Shown: positions 1 to 8,872, counted from the stretch's first letter. The stretch: 64,000 nt of DNA from Herbidospora sakaeratensis (GCF_001570525.1 NZ_BBXC01000027.1:1-64000); one strand, 5' to 3'. Notes: generated by a model not told the origin, from the sequence alone. Translations and numbers: made by a program.

Positions 1-351
1 GGGCTGGGGCGCGGCGGCCTGCACCGGCTCGGGCTCCGGCTCGGGCTCCGGTTCCGGCGCGGGGGCCGCGGCGGGCGGCTCCTCCTGCGCGGCCGGCGCG
101 CCGCCGTTGGCGGCGTTGGAGTCGATGACGGCGAGCTCGGCGCCGACCTCGACGGTTTCGTCCTCGGAGACCAGGATCTTCGTCAGGTACCCGGCCGAGG
201 GCGAGGGGATCTCGGTGTCGACCTTGTCGGTCGACACCTCAAGCAGCGGCTCGTCGGCCTCGACGTGGTCGCCCTCCGACTTCAACCAGCGGGTGACGGT
301 GCCCTCGGTCACGCTCTCGCCGAGCTGGGGCATGGTTACGGAGACAGGCAT
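1..351 (-). CDS. sucB: 2-oxo acid dehydrogenase E2 (dihydrolipoamide acyltransferase), N-terminal part
   Basis: Transferase core of a 2-oxo acid dehydrogenase complex, carrying acyl groups on lipoyl-lysine. Only the first ~117 residues lie in the window; the gene runs off the left edge. It starts [19 protein letters not shown], the usual start of actinobacterial SucB/DlaT lipoyl domains. The lipoylated lysine is in STDKV (Lys43). A Pro/Ala/Glu-rich hinge with an (EP)n run follows, as expected between lipoyl and E1/E3-binding domains. The ATG is preceded by AAGGAAG about 10 bases upstream. It lies 29 bp after lpdA in the same direction, so E3 and E2 are probably co-transcribed. SucB (2-oxoglutarate) is more likely than a pyruvate or branched-chain E2, but the catalytic domain that would settle this is missing. 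Confidence 0.9.
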   Translation of the reverse strand, partial: MPVSVTMPQLGESVTEGTVTRWLKSEGDHVEADEPLLEVSTDKVDTEIPSPSAGYLTKILVSEDETVEVGAELAVIDSNAANGGAPAAQEEPPAAAPAPEPEPEPEPEPVQAAAPQP

Positions 352-380
352 GGTGAGTCTTCGTCTTCCTTAGAGGGCTC

Positions 381-1760
381 TTAGTTGTGGACGTGGAGGG
401 GTTTGCCGGCCAGGGCCAGCATGGCCTCGCCGAGGGCCTCGGACTGCGTCGGGTGAGGGTGGATGAGCTGGGCCACGTCGGTCGCCGTGGCCTCCCAGTT
501 GTAGATCAGCTGGGCCTCGGCGATGAGCTCGCCGACCCGCGCGCCGACCATGTGCACGCCCAGCACGCGCCCGTCGCGCTCGGCGACGACCTTGACCTCG
601 CCCTGGGTCTGCAGGATCTTGCTGCGGCCGTTGCCCGCGAGGTTGTAGCTCAGCTCGACCACGTCGTGGCCGCGCTCGCGCGCGGTCGCGGCGCTGATGC
701 CGACCGAGGCCACCTCGGGCTCGGAGTAGGTGATGCGCGGCACGCCGTCGTAGTCGATCGGCACGACCGGCAGGCCCGCGATGTGCTCGGCGACCATGAT
801 GCCCTCGGCGAAGCCGACGTGGGCCAGCTGCAGCGTGGGGATGAGGTCGCCCACGGCGTAGACGCCCGGGACGCTGGTCTGGCAGAACTCGTTGACCAGG
901 ACGTAGCCCCGGTCCATCGAGATCCCCTGCTCCTCGTAGCCGAGGCCGGAGGAGACCGGGCCGCGCCCGACGGCCACCAGCATGAGCTCGGCGTCGAGGG
1001 TCTTGCCGCCCTCCAGGGTGACGACGACCCCGGTGTCGGTGGTCTTGACGCTCTCGAAGCGCTGACCGAGTTCGTACTTGATGCCGCGCCGGCGGAAGGC
1101 CCGCTCCAGGAGCTTGGAGTTGGACTCGTCTTCAAGCGGGAGCAGGTGGGGCAGCGCCTCGACGATGGTCACCTCGGCGCCGAAGGAGCGCCACACGCTG
1201 GCGAACTCGACGCCGATGACGCCGCCGCCCAGGATGATCACCGACGACGGAACCCGGTCGAGGACCAGGGCGTGGTCGCTGGTGATGACCCGCTGGCCGT
1301 CGATGTCGAGGCCGGGCAGCGACTTCGGCACCGAGCCGGTGCCGAGCACCACGTTGCGCCCGGTGTAGACCTCGCCGTTGACGGTGACCTGGTTGGGACC
1401 GGTGAGTCGGCCCTCGCCCTCGACCACGGTGATCTTCTTGCTCTTGATGAGGCCCTGCAGGCCCTTCCAGAGCCCGCTGATCACCTTGTCCTTGTAGGCG
1501 AGCACGCCCGGCACGTCGATCCCGTCGAAACGGGTCTTGACGCCGAACGACTCGCCCTCGCGCGCCTGGTCGGCCAGCTCCGCGGCGTGCAGCAGCGCCT
1601 TGGTGGGGATGCACCCCTGATGGAGGCACGTGCCGCCCACCTTGGCCTTCTCGATGAGAACGACGCTCTTGCCGAGCTCGGCCGCCCGCAGGGCGCAGGC
1701 GTAGCCGCCGCTACCGCCGCCTAGGACAACGATGTCGAAGGGGCCGCTGCCTTCAGCCAC
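381..1760 (-). CDS. lpdA: dihydrolipoyl dehydrogenase (E3)
   Basis: FAD enzyme that reoxidises lipoamide in pyruvate/2-oxoglutarate dehydrogenase complexes and passes electrons to NAD+. The 459-aa length is normal. The N-terminal FAD motif is GGGSGG (residues 14-19), and the redox-active disulfide is GGTCLHQGCIPTK (Cys45/Cys50). A second Rossmann motif, GGGVIGVEFASV, binds NAD. The C-terminal catalytic HPHPTQSE motif is intact. The start is GTG, with GGGAG about 8 bases upstream. It lies between pepA (67 bp upstream) and sucB (29 bp downstream), all on the minus strand. The short pepA-lpdA spacer contains a 6-bp hairpin (1783-1797) without a T-run. Confidence 0.97.
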   Translation of the reverse strand: MAEGSGPFDIVVLGGGSGGYACALRAAELGKSVVLIEKAKVGGTCLHQGCIPTKALLHAAELADQAREGESFGVKTRFDGIDVPGVLAYKDKVISGLWKGLQGLIKSKKITVVEGEGRLTGPNQVTVNGEVYTGRNVVLGTGSVPKSLPGLDIDGQRVITSDHALVLDRVPSSVIILGGGVIGVEFASVWRSFGAEVTIVEALPHLLPLEDESNSKLLERAFRRRGIKYELGQRFESVKTTDTGVVVTLEGGKTLDAELMLVAVGRGPVSSGLGYEEQGISMDRGYVLVNEFCQTSVPGVYAVGDLIPTLQLAHVGFAEGIMVAEHIAGLPVVPIDYDGVPRITYSEPEVASVGISAATARERGHDVVELSYNLAGNGRSKILQTQGEVKVVAERDGRVLGVHMVGARVGELIAEAQLIYNWEATATDVAQLIHPHPTQSEALGEAMLALAGKPLHVHN

Positions 1761-1827
1761 TGGAAAGCTCCCTAATGAATACTGCCGTGGTACGGCATCT
1801 TTTCACTTGTCTTGGATGATCGTGCGC

Positions 1828-3354
1828 TCAGCCCGCATAGCGCTCGGCGATGGCGACGAGCGTGCGGGTGATGGCTCCGGTGCCGCCCTTGGGGGTGTAG
1901 CCGTAGGGCTCGCCCTTGTTGAAGGCCGGTCCCGCCATGTCGATGTGGGCCCAGTCAACCCCTTCGGGGACGAACTCGCGCAGGAACACGCCCGCCGCCA
2001 GCATGCCGCCCCACCGCTCGGGGTGGAGGTTGGCGATGTCGGCCACCTGCGAGTCGAGCCCCTTGCGCAGCTCGGCGGGCAGGGGCATGCCCCACACGCT
2101 CTCGCCCTGCGCCCCGGCCATCTCGACCACGGCGCCGCGCAGGTCGTCGTCGTTGGTCATGACCCCGGCGGTCCGCCACCCGAGGGCGACGATCTGCGCG
2201 CCGGTCAGCGTGGCGACGTCGACGATCAGGTCGGGCGAGTCCTCGGCGGCGCGGGCGATGCCGTCGATGAGCACGAGGCGTCCTTCCGCGTCGGTGTCGA
2301 GGACCTCGACGGTCTTGCCGCTGTAGGTGTGCAGCACGTCGGAGGGCCGCTGGGCGGTGCCCGAGGGCATGTTCTCGGCCAGGCACAGGTAGCCGACGGC
2401 GTTGACGTGGAGCCCGAGGCGGGAGACCGCCAGCAGGGCTCCGAGCACGGCGGCCGCGCCGCCCATGTCGGACTTCATCCAGTCCATCGACGCGGACGGC
2501 TTGAGTGACAACCCGCCGGAGTCGAACGTGATTCCCTTGCCGACGAACGCGAGCGTCTTGGCGGCCTGCGGGTGGGAGTAGGCGACCCGGACCAGCCGCG
2601 GCGGCCGGGACGAGCCCTGGCCCACGCCGACGATGCCGCCGTAGCCGTTCTCCTTCAGCGCGATCTCGTCGAGCACCTCGACGCTCAGCCCGTTCTTGCC
2701 GCCGATCTCCTCGGCGATCTCGGCGAACCGGGCCGGCCACAGGTCGGACGGCGGGGTGTTCACCAGGTCGCGGACCAGCGTGACCGAGTCGGCCAGCGTG
2801 GCGGCGCGTCGGACCGCGCTCTCGGCCTCGGGGGCGGAGGTGACCAGCTCCACCTCGGCCAGCGGCGCCCTCTGCTGCCCGTTGGTCTGGTAGCGGCTGA
2901 AGACGTAGGCCCCCAGGAGGCTGCCGATGGCCACCGCCTCGACCTCTTCGGTCGTGGCGGCGGGCAGCGCGACCGCGGCCGACGCCGTGCCGGCCAGCGC
3001 GCGGGCGGCGGCGCCCGCGGCGCGGCGGAGGGTCTCCAGTTCCAGGGACTCGCCGTCGGCGGGCGGGGCACCGAGCCCCACCGCCACGACGAGCGGCGCC
3101 GGGATCGCGCCGAACGTGGGGAACTTGGCGATCTCCTCGGGCTTGCCCGCGAAACCCATCGCGGTCAGCGTGGCGGCGAGCCGTCCGCCCAGGGCCTGGT
3201 CGACCCCGGCGGCCCCGGCCGCGGCCTGTGGGCCCTGCGGGGTGGCGTGGATGCCGATAACGAGGGCATCGGTCTCTATGGAGACCGTGTCAGATGCATT
3301 GACGCGCACTGTGGTCACGTGAGCCGATGCTAGCTGTGCTTTCTCCGTACTCAT
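1828..3354 (-). CDS. pepA: leucyl aminopeptidase (M17)
   Basis: Cytosolic metallo-aminopeptidase of family M17 that removes N-terminal residues from peptides. The 508-aa protein has the variable N-terminal domain (~1-180) and the C-terminal catalytic domain. Metal and catalytic residues are visible: Lys273 in VGKGITFDSGG, Asp278, the second Lys in the MDWMKSDMGG segment, and the family signature as DTDAEGRL (353-360, Arg359), which has Asp in place of the usual first Asn. It follows cobS by 37 bp on the same strand and precedes lpdA. The start ATG has only a weak AGGA upstream, so the exact N-terminus is less certain than the identity. Confidence 0.96.
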   Translation of the reverse strand: MSTEKAQLASAHVTTVRVNASDTVSIETDALVIGIHATPQGPQAAAGAAGVDQALGGRLAATLTAMGFAGKPEEIAKFPTFGAIPAPLVVAVGLGAPPADGESLELETLRRAAGAAARALAGTASAAVALPAATTEEVEAVAIGSLLGAYVFSRYQTNGQQRAPLAEVELVTSAPEAESAVRRAATLADSVTLVRDLVNTPPSDLWPARFAEIAEEIGGKNGLSVEVLDEIALKENGYGGIVGVGQGSSRPPRLVRVAYSHPQAAKTLAFVGKGITFDSGGLSLKPSASMDWMKSDMGGAAAVLGALLAVSRLGLHVNAVGYLCLAENMPSGTAQRPSDVLHTYSGKTVEVLDTDAEGRLVLIDGIARAAEDSPDLIVDVATLTGAQIVALGWRTAGVMTNDDDLRGAVVEMAGAQGESVWGMPLPAELRKGLDSQVADIANLHPERWGGMLAAGVFLREFVPEGVDWAHIDMAGPAFNKGEPYGYTPKGGTGAITRTLVAIAERYAG

Positions 3355-3391
3355 AAACTCGGGTTCGTCCTACCAATAGGTTGGGGGATGT

Positions 3392-4162
3392 TTACGGGTC
3401 GGTGAACGTCACCGCACTGGCGAGCAAGCACGCCGCGGTCGCGACCTCGGCGAGCGCCCCGAGCACATCCCCCGTGATCCCCCCGAGCCGCCTGACGGCG
3501 GTGGCGAGGATGACCCAGGCGGCGGCCAGCCCGATTGGCACCGCGCTGACCAGCACCGGAACGTCGCGAAACGCGATCATAGCGACGATCGCCAAGGTGC
3601 CAGTAGACGCCAACGCCCCGGGCACCCGCACTGTTCCCGCGACGAGGCTGCCCAGCCCCTCCTCCCTCGCTGCCCGGAATCGGGGGGTGCACGCCCAGGT
3701 GACGGCCAGCCTTCCGGTCGCCACGGCCACGGGCAGCGCCCACAGAACGTGGGGCCCCACCTGACCCAGCGCGCTGACCTGGAGCCCCACGCAGAAGATC
3801 AGCGTGACCACCCCGAAGGGCCCGACGTCGGACCGCTTCATGATCGCCAGCGCCTCGGGCGCGGCCTTCCGGCTGCCGAGGCCGTCGGCCAGGTCGGCGA
3901 GCCCGTCGAGGTGCAGCGCCCGCGTCAGCGCCGCGAGCGTGCCGATCGCGAGCAGCCCCGACGTCGTGCCGCCGAGCCCCAGCCACCAGGCCCCCTGGAA
4001 GACGAGCGCGGCGACCACCCCGAGCAGCACGCCGACGAGCGGCGCGAGCACCATCGCCCGCCCGGCGACCCGCGCGTCGACCGGCGCGTGCCGGGGCACC
4101 GGCAGCACGCTCAGCAGGGAGACGGCCAGCCACCAGGCGCCGATCCAGTTCCGGAGGGTCAT
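3392..4162 (-). CDS. cobS: adenosylcobinamide-GDP ribazoletransferase (cobalamin synthase)
   Basis: Integral membrane enzyme joining adenosylcobinamide-GDP and alpha-ribazole in the last assembly steps of the cobalamin nucleotide loop. The 256-aa protein is very hydrophobic, with several membrane segments. It carries the conserved acidic stretch ALHLDGLADLADGLGS (~85-100) followed by MKRSDVGPFGV, characteristic of CobS. The start ATG overlaps the upstream cobU stop by 4 bp (ATGA), so the two are translationally coupled. No cobalamin riboswitch was found upstream of cobU. Confidence 0.95.
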   Translation of the reverse strand: MTLRNWIGAWWLAVSLLSVLPVPRHAPVDARVAGRAMVLAPLVGVLLGVVAALVFQGAWWLGLGGTTSGLLAIGTLAALTRALHLDGLADLADGLGSRKAAPEALAIMKRSDVGPFGVVTLIFCVGLQVSALGQVGPHVLWALPVAVATGRLAVTWACTPRFRAAREEGLGSLVAGTVRVPGALASTGTLAIVAMIAFRDVPVLVSAVPIGLAAAWVILATAVRRLGGITGDVLGALAEVATAACLLASAVTFTDP

Positions 4163-5130
4163 GGCAGCGGGGTGACGCGGCCCGCGACGACCAGGGCGGC
4201 CTCCTCCGACTCGTCGGCCAGGCGGCGGTTCAGCTCGCCGAGGGCATCGCGGAAGACCCGTCCCGAGGCGTGTTCGGGGATCACCCCCAGGCCCACCTCG
4301 TCGCTGACCAGGACCACCCGGGCCCGGGTGGCCCGCCAGGCCGCGACCAGCCCGTCGCAGGCGCCGCGGATCCGGCCCGGGTCGTCCCAGGCGGCGAGGT
4401 CGTCGAAGACGCCCGCCAGCCAGGTGCCCAGCCCGTCGATCAGCACCGCGCCGGTCTCGGCCGCCAGCACGTCTTCCAGGTCGCGCGTCTCCCGGGTCCG
4501 CCAGTGGGCCGGGCGCCGGTCACGGTGGGCGGCGATCCGGCCGGCCCAGGCGGCGTCGCCGTGGGCGTCGCCGGTGGCGACGTAGAGGACGTCAGGCTCG
4601 CCGGCGAGCCGCGTCTCCGCCTCCTCCGACTTCCCCGAGCGGGTCCCGCCCAGCAGGATCGCCCGGTGGGGGCCCGCCGGGTCGTGGGCCGCCCGGTCGG
4701 CGGTCTCCAGCACCGCACCGTCGGGCACCTGGACCGCGCCCCAGTACGCCAGCCGCCGGTCGAGCTCGGCCTCCGACCTGACCCGGTGGTCGAGCCCCAC
4801 GGCCACCACCCGCGTCGCCCGGTTCACCAGCCCCCGCGCGCGCAGCGCCCCGAGCCGGAACGGGTCGTCGAGCAGGTCGATCAGCACCAGGTCGAACGCC
4901 GGCCCTGGACCGGTGCCGCCGGGCCCGTTGGCGAACAGCAGACTGCCCCCGTCGGGCCCGACGACGATGTCCCCGTCGTCGGTCCGGGTGAGCTCGTAGC
5001 CGTCGAGGGGCGCGTTGTCGTCGACGACCACCGACAGCGGCCGCCGTTCCCGCCGCACCGACCGGCACGAGGCGCACCCGTCGGACGGCCACCCCCCGGG
5101 CCCGCCGGTCCCGCTCAGCTCGACCTTCAA
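4159..5130 (-). CDS. cobU: bifunctional adenosylcobinamide kinase / cobinamide-phosphate guanylyltransferase with N-terminal extension
   Basis: Phosphorylates adenosylcobinamide and transfers GMP to it, feeding CobS. The C-terminal ~170 residues are the CobU/CobP fold: P-loop GGTRSGKS (161-168), then VLYVATGD, the AHRDRRPAHW segment with the histidine that accepts GMP, and VSDEVGLGVIPEH. The first ~150 residues are extra. The opening LSGTGGPGGWPSDGCASC resembles the start of metallo-beta-lactamase-fold proteins, but no HxHxDH motif follows. I read it as a degenerate fused domain, a layout I recall from other actinobacterial CobU proteins. It overlaps cobS by 4 bp. A hairpin separates it from the next gene upstream. 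Confidence 0.9.
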   Translation of the reverse strand: MKVELSGTGGPGGWPSDGCASCRSVRRERRPLSVVVDDNAPLDGYELTRTDDGDIVVGPDGGSLLFANGPGGTGPGPAFDLVLIDLLDDPFRLGALRARGLVNRATRVVAVGLDHRVRSEAELDRRLAYWGAVQVPDGAVLETADRAAHDPAGPHRAILLGGTRSGKSEEAETRLAGEPDVLYVATGDAHGDAAWAGRIAAHRDRRPAHWRTRETRDLEDVLAAETGAVLIDGLGTWLAGVFDDLAAWDDPGRIRGACDGLVAAWRATRARVVLVSDEVGLGVIPEHASGRVFRDALGELNRRLADESEEAALVVAGRVTPLP

Positions 5131-5180
5131 CCCCGTCTCCCCTCGTTCCCCCGGGCCGGCGGAATCCGTCCAGACAAGGA

Positions 5181-5218
5181 GACCGCCGCCCGAAACCCTA
5201 AAGGGCCGGGCGGCGGTC
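5181..5218 (-). terminator. hairpin terminator after the SCO2322-like gene
   Basis: A perfect 12-bp inverted repeat (5181-5192 and 5207-5218, gaccgccgcccg and its complement) with a 14-base loop lies between the stop at 5253 and the cobU start. On the minus strand a weak T-rich stretch follows. It probably ends the upstream minus-strand transcript, with partial read-through into cobU possible. Confidence 0.6.
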
Positions 5219-5252
5219 GCCGTGCGCGGGTTCGGCGCTGGGGGAACAGGTT

Positions 5253-5909
5253 TCAGGCCGACCGGCGGCGCAGCAGGAAGAAGACGCCTGCCCCCGCCGC
5301 GACCGCGACCGCGCCGCCCGCGATGAGCAGGACCGGCGCGCCGTCCTCCTCCGGCGCGGGGGCTGCGGGGGCCCCGGCGGCCCGGCTGATCGGCAGCTCC
5401 TCGCCGGTCGTGGTGTTCTTGGCCGGGTAGCCGCTGACGGCCAGGACGTTGCCGGTGTCGTCGACCCTCGGCCGGGTCGTCTCCGACGACAGCAGCTGGA
5501 GGGACGTCGCCGACGCCGGGGCCACGACGCAGGTGACGGTGCTCGGGGGCGGGGTGTCGCCGGGGTAGGCGTCGACCTCGCCGTCGCCGAAGTCGACCGC
5601 CAGCACGACGCGCTTCTGCCCCGAGCCCGCGGCCTGCGTGCCGCAGACGTCGGCGAAGGCGGGGACCTCACGGGGCGAGTCGGTGCCGGCGCCGTCGGGG
5701 GAGACGCCGAAGCGCCAGCCGATGACCGAGCCGTCGGCCGGCACGGCGCCGGCCTCCGGCGCGAGCCAGGCCAGGCCGTCGCTCTGCCAGAAGGTCCACT
5801 GGCGGGGGGTGTCGGGGCCCGGCTGGGGCGCGAACGCCGAGACCGCGGCCAGGACCAGCGCGCCGAGGACGACGCGGATCAGCGTTTTGTGATGATGTGA
5901 GGGCAGCAT
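5253..5909 (-). CDS. SCO2322-like secreted, C-terminally anchored protein
   Basis: Resembles the SCO2322 family from Streptomyces, found near cobalamin/cobalt-uptake genes, of unknown function. Family hallmarks are the WTFWQSDGLAW opening, PADGSVIGWRFGVS, and a DVCG...KRVVLAVDFG core. The protein has an N-terminal signal peptide (Leu/Val/Ala-rich, ending SAFA), an extracellular domain and a C-terminal membrane anchor followed by LLRRRSA. The frame is open further upstream, but the ATG at 5909 has GGAGG 7 bases before it and gives a clean signal peptide, so I start there (218 aa). Its position next to cobU/cobS supports a link to B12 or cobalt; that role is inferred. Confidence 0.75.
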   Translation of the reverse strand: MLPSHHHKTLIRVVLGALVLAAVSAFAPQPGPDTPRQWTFWQSDGLAWLAPEAGAVPADGSVIGWRFGVSPDGAGTDSPREVPAFADVCGTQAAGSGQKRVVLAVDFGDGEVDAYPGDTPPPSTVTCVVAPASATSLQLLSSETTRPRVDDTGNVLAVSGYPAKNTTTGEELPISRAAGAPAAPAPEEDGAPVLLIAGGAVAVAAGAGVFFLLRRRSA

Positions 5910-6026
5910 GGAATGGCCTCCGTGCTCGGGTGACGACGCTCGGGGAGATCTCGGGGAGATAGGGTTCCCAGGCACCCTTCGGATTTCCCCTTGAGGGAAC
6001 GACCGGCCGCGAACAGGAGCATAGGC

Positions 6027-6236
6027 ATGACATGGCGCTGGCGTTATGAAAACGCTAATGGTGGTGAGGTATCCGCCGCCGATTTGTCGCGCGAGGTATT
6101 TCCCAGTCAGGCCGACGCGGAGTCGTGGCTCGGAGAAAGCTGGCGTGACCTGCTGGAATCCGGAGTCGAACAGGTGACGTTGCTCGACGGCGACCGGGTT
6201 GAATACCAGGGAATGTCATTGCGTCCACAGGAATGA
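6027..6236 (+). CDS. small conserved actinobacterial protein of unknown function
   Basis: A 69-aa acidic protein starting MTWRWRYENANGGEV. The ATG is preceded by AGGAG at good distance, so this start is preferred over upstream in-frame codons. It has no signal peptide, membrane segment or cysteine. It contains a regular pattern of charged and aliphatic residues (FPSQADAESWLGESWRDLL) consistent with an alpha/beta mini-domain. I recognise similar MTW-starting small proteins in actinomycetes but know no function. It is transcribed alone and ends at a strong bidirectional terminator. Confidence 0.7.
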   Translation: MTWRWRYENANGGEVSAADLSREVFPSQADAESWLGESWRDLLESGVEQVTLLDGDRVEYQGMSLRPQE

Positions 6237-6270
6237 AAAAGGCCCGCCGATGATGGCGGGCCTTTTGTTT
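6236..6270. terminator. bidirectional intrinsic terminator
   Basis: A-run, then aaaaaggcccgcc ... ggcgggccttttg with a short loop. The symmetric A- and T-tracts mean it can end both the small plus-strand gene and the convergent aldo/keto reductase. Confidence 0.9.
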
Positions 6271-7275
6271 TCAGGGGCGTTTCTTGGGGGCGTTGGTACT
6301 CGTGAGGGAGGGGTCGCTCACCACGACCGGGCCGAGGATGTCGTCGACCTTCTTCATGACGTCGGCGTCGAGCTTGACCCCGGCCGCCTTGACGTTGTCG
6401 CGCACCTGCTCGGGCCGCGAGGCGCCGATGATCGCCGACGACACGTTGCCGTTCTGCAGCACCCACGCCACCGCGAACTGGGCCATCGAGAGCCCGAGGT
6501 CGGCGGCGACCGGCTTGAGCTCCTGGACGCGGGTCAGCAGGTCGTCGTCGAGCATGCGCTGGATGAAGTTGCCACCGCTGGGGTCGAGGGCGCGCGAGCC
6601 CTCGGGCGGCGGCTGGCCGGGCAGGTACTTGCCGGTCAGCACGCCCTGGGCGATCGGCGAGAACACGATCTGGCCGATGCCCTCCTTCTCCGACAGCGGC
6701 ACGACCTCGCCCTCGATGACCCGCCACAACGCGGAGTACTGCGGCTGGTTGGAGACGATGCGGTCGAAGCCCATCTCGTCGGCCAGCTTCAGCGCGGCGG
6801 CGATCTGATCGGCGGTCCACTCGCTGACGCCGATGTAGAGGGCCTTGCCCTGCCGCACGATGTCGTCGAAGGCCCGCAGCGTCTCCTCGAGCGGGGTCTC
6901 GAAGTCGTAGCGGTGGGCCTGGTAGAGGTCGACGTAGTCGGTCTGCAGGCGGCGCAGGGAGCCGTTGATCGACTCCATGATGTGCTTACGCGACAGGCCC
7001 CGGTCGTTGCGGCCCTGCCCGGTCGGCCAGTAGACCTTCGTGAAGATCTCCAGCGACTCGCGGCGGACGCCCTGGAGGGCGCGGCCCAGCACCTCCTCCG
7101 CGCGGGTGCCCGCGTAGACGTCGGCGGTGTCGTAGGTCGTGATGCCCTCGTCGAGGGCGGCCTTCACGCAAGCGCGGGCGGCCTCCTCTTCGACCTGGGA
7201 GCCGTGGGTGATCCAGTTGCCATAGCTGATCTCGCTGATGACGAGGCCACTTCGGCCCAAATGGCGGAATTCCAT
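6271..7275 (-). CDS. aldo/keto reductase, KCNAB-like family
   Basis: NADPH-dependent carbonyl reductase of the potassium-channel-beta-like AKR group; the substrate cannot be predicted. The 334-aa length fits. The catalytic tetrad is visible as Asp49 and Tyr54 in YDTADVYAG, Lys80 in IFTKVYW and His121 in YQAHRYD. The C-terminal half has the NQPQYSAL and FSPIAQGVLTGKY signatures of the cofactor pocket. It is monocistronic, with a terminator immediately after the stop. Confidence 0.93.
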   Translation of the reverse strand: MEFRHLGRSGLVISEISYGNWITHGSQVEEEAARACVKAALDEGITTYDTADVYAGTRAEEVLGRALQGVRRESLEIFTKVYWPTGQGRNDRGLSRKHIMESINGSLRRLQTDYVDLYQAHRYDFETPLEETLRAFDDIVRQGKALYIGVSEWTADQIAAALKLADEMGFDRIVSNQPQYSALWRVIEGEVVPLSEKEGIGQIVFSPIAQGVLTGKYLPGQPPPEGSRALDPSGGNFIQRMLDDDLLTRVQELKPVAADLGLSMAQFAVAWVLQNGNVSSAIIGASRPEQVRDNVKAAGVKLDADVMKKVDDILGPVVVSDPSLTSTNAPKKRP

Positions 7276-7305
7276 GGGCCAACTCTAGACAACCAGAACG
7301 AAGTT

Positions 7306-7932
7306 CTATTTCTTGGGGGAGCTGTCGGGAACCGGTGCGCCACCAGGCTGAACGGTCGGCTTCGGGAAGCGCAGCCGCCGGATCTGCGACGACCGCATGG
7401 CCGCGTAGAAGCCGACGCCCTTCAGGTCCTCGTCGGGGAACTTCGCGGCGGCGAGCTTCTTGACCTTGCCCGCGACGTAGAAGGAACTGCCGACCACGAG
7501 CACCAGCACCACCGGCAGCGACATCGTGTAGACGGTCAGCACCCAGCGCCGGATCTCCAGCGGGAACGGGATCATCGACAGCAGCATGATGACCAGCACC
7601 GCCGGCAGGAAGTACTGCCCCGGGAGCCGCCGGGCGTCGACGAAGTCGCGGGCGAACTTCCGCACCGGACCGCGGTCACGGGCCGGGAGATACCGGTCTT
7701 CGCCGCGCATCATGCCCTCGCGGGCCTTGTCGCGGAGCAGCCGGTCACGCTCGCGGGCCTGGCGATAGGCCTCTTTGCGGTTCTTCGGAGCCGTGACAGG
7801 AGACCGCCGGCGCCCCTGGGCCTCCGCGCGCTTCGGCGTCGGACGGCCCTTCGCCGGGGTCGTCACAGGCTTAGGATCAACATCAGGGACGGGGGTAGCG
7901 TCCGTGGTGGTCTGGGTACGACGTCGGAACAC
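7306..7932 (-). CDS. DUF3043 membrane protein
   Basis: A 208-aa protein with a basic, low-complexity N-terminus (Lys/Arg/Pro-rich to ~60), the conserved block KEAYRQARERDRLLRDKAREGMM, DRGPVRKFARDF, and two adjacent membrane helices (~108-128 and ~135-155). A basic tail with VGFYAAMRSSQIRRLR follows. This matches the DUF3043 family of actinobacteria, function unknown; the mycobacterial relative I recall lies in the same neighbourhood (near adoK/HesB). The start is GTG. A TACGCT hexamer 7 bases upstream and no Shine-Dalgarno suggest a leaderless mRNA. Confidence 0.85.
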   Translation of the reverse strand: MFRRRTQTTTDATPVPDVDPKPVTTPAKGRPTPKRAEAQGRRRSPVTAPKNRKEAYRQARERDRLLRDKAREGMMRGEDRYLPARDRGPVRKFARDFVDARRLPGQYFLPAVLVIMLLSMIPFPLEIRRWVLTVYTMSLPVVLVLVVGSSFYVAGKVKKLAAAKFPDEDLKGVGFYAAMRSSQIRRLRFPKPTVQPGGAPVPDSSPKK

Positions 7933-8077
7933 GTTGTCCAGCGTACCGGGAGTGCAACTTAGTGACGCCCCCGTGCGTTATGCGTAGGGTGAACCCAGGC
8001 GGCCTTGGCCGCCTTTGCGGGGCTTGAAACGGCTGGGGTTACCCACGCACAACCTAAGAAGGGGACGGCCGACGCGC

Positions 8078-8872
8078 ATGAGCGTGATGAAGAGACTTTC
8101 CATGATCTTCAGGTCCAAGGCCAACAAGGCCCTGGACAAAATGGAGGATCCGCGGGAGACCCTGGACTACTCATATCAGCGCCAGCTCGAGTTGCTCCAG
8201 AAGGTGCGGCGCGGCGTGGCGGATGTGGCGACCAGCCGCAAGCGGGTCGAATTGCAGATCAACCAGGCCGAGGCCGAGGCCGCCAAGCGTGAGTCGCAGG
8301 CGAAGAGCGCCCTGGCCGCCGGTCGCGAAGACCTGGCCCGCGACGCCCTTTCGCGCCGCACCGCCATTCAGGCCCAGGTGGCCGACCTGCGCATCCAGTA
8401 CAACAACCTGCAGGGTGAAGAGGAGAAGCTGACGCTCGCCAGCCAGCGTCTCCAGTCCAAGGTCGACGCCTTCCGCACCCGGAAGGAGACGATCAAGGCC
8501 ACCTACACCGCCGCCGAGGCGCAGACCCGGATCAACGAGGCCTTCTCCGGCATCTCCGAGGAGATGGGCGACGTCGGCCTGGCGATCCAGCGGGCCGAGG
8601 ACAAGACGGCCCAGATGCAGGCCCGCGCGGGCGCCATCGACGAGCTGCTGGCCAGCGGCGCGCTCGACGACTACACCGGGCAGCGCGACGACATCCAGTC
8701 CGAGCTCGACCGCATGGGCGCCGGGGGCGACGTGGAGCTGGAGCTGGCCCGCATGAAGGCCGAGCTGGGCCAGGGCCCGGCGCCGAAGAGCGCCATCGAG
8801 CAGGGGCAGCCCGCGGCCCAGCCGCAGCCCCAGCACACCCAGCAGTACCGTCAGCCGGGGGAGGCACAGTAG
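8078..8872 (+). CDS. pspA: PspA/IM30 family phage-shock protein
   Basis: Membrane-associated coiled-coil protein of the ESCRT-III-like PspA/Vipp1 superfamily that binds stressed membranes. It is long and helical, with the classic start MKRLSMIFRSKANKALDKME, then DPRETLDYSYQRQLELLQKV and extended heptad repeats to about residue 230. A Pro/Gln-rich tail (QPAAQPQPQHTQQYRQ) ends the protein. I start at the ATG at 8078, with AAGAAGGGG upstream, giving 264 aa; an ATG three codons later is possible. It is first gene of pspA-pspAA-htpX-pspAB, all overlapping or nearly so. No cognate repressor is encoded beside it. Confidence 0.95.
   Translation: MSVMKRLSMIFRSKANKALDKMEDPRETLDYSYQRQLELLQKVRRGVADVATSRKRVELQINQAEAEAAKRESQAKSALAAGREDLARDALSRRTAIQAQVADLRIQYNNLQGEEEKLTLASQRLQSKVDAFRTRKETIKATYTAAEAQTRINEAFSGISEEMGDVGLAIQRAEDKTAQMQARAGAIDELLASGALDDYTGQRDDIQSELDRMGAGGDVELELARMKAELGQGPAPKSAIEQGQPAAQPQPQHTQQYRQPGEAQ

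Noticed and set aside
1-110. Short GC-rich repeat (EP-type codon repeat)
   Set aside because: It encodes the flexible Ala/Pro/Glu hinge of the E2 protein, not a mobile repeat.
1783-1797. Small hairpin in the pepA-lpdA spacer
   Set aside because: Six base pairs and no T-run; too weak to call a terminator.
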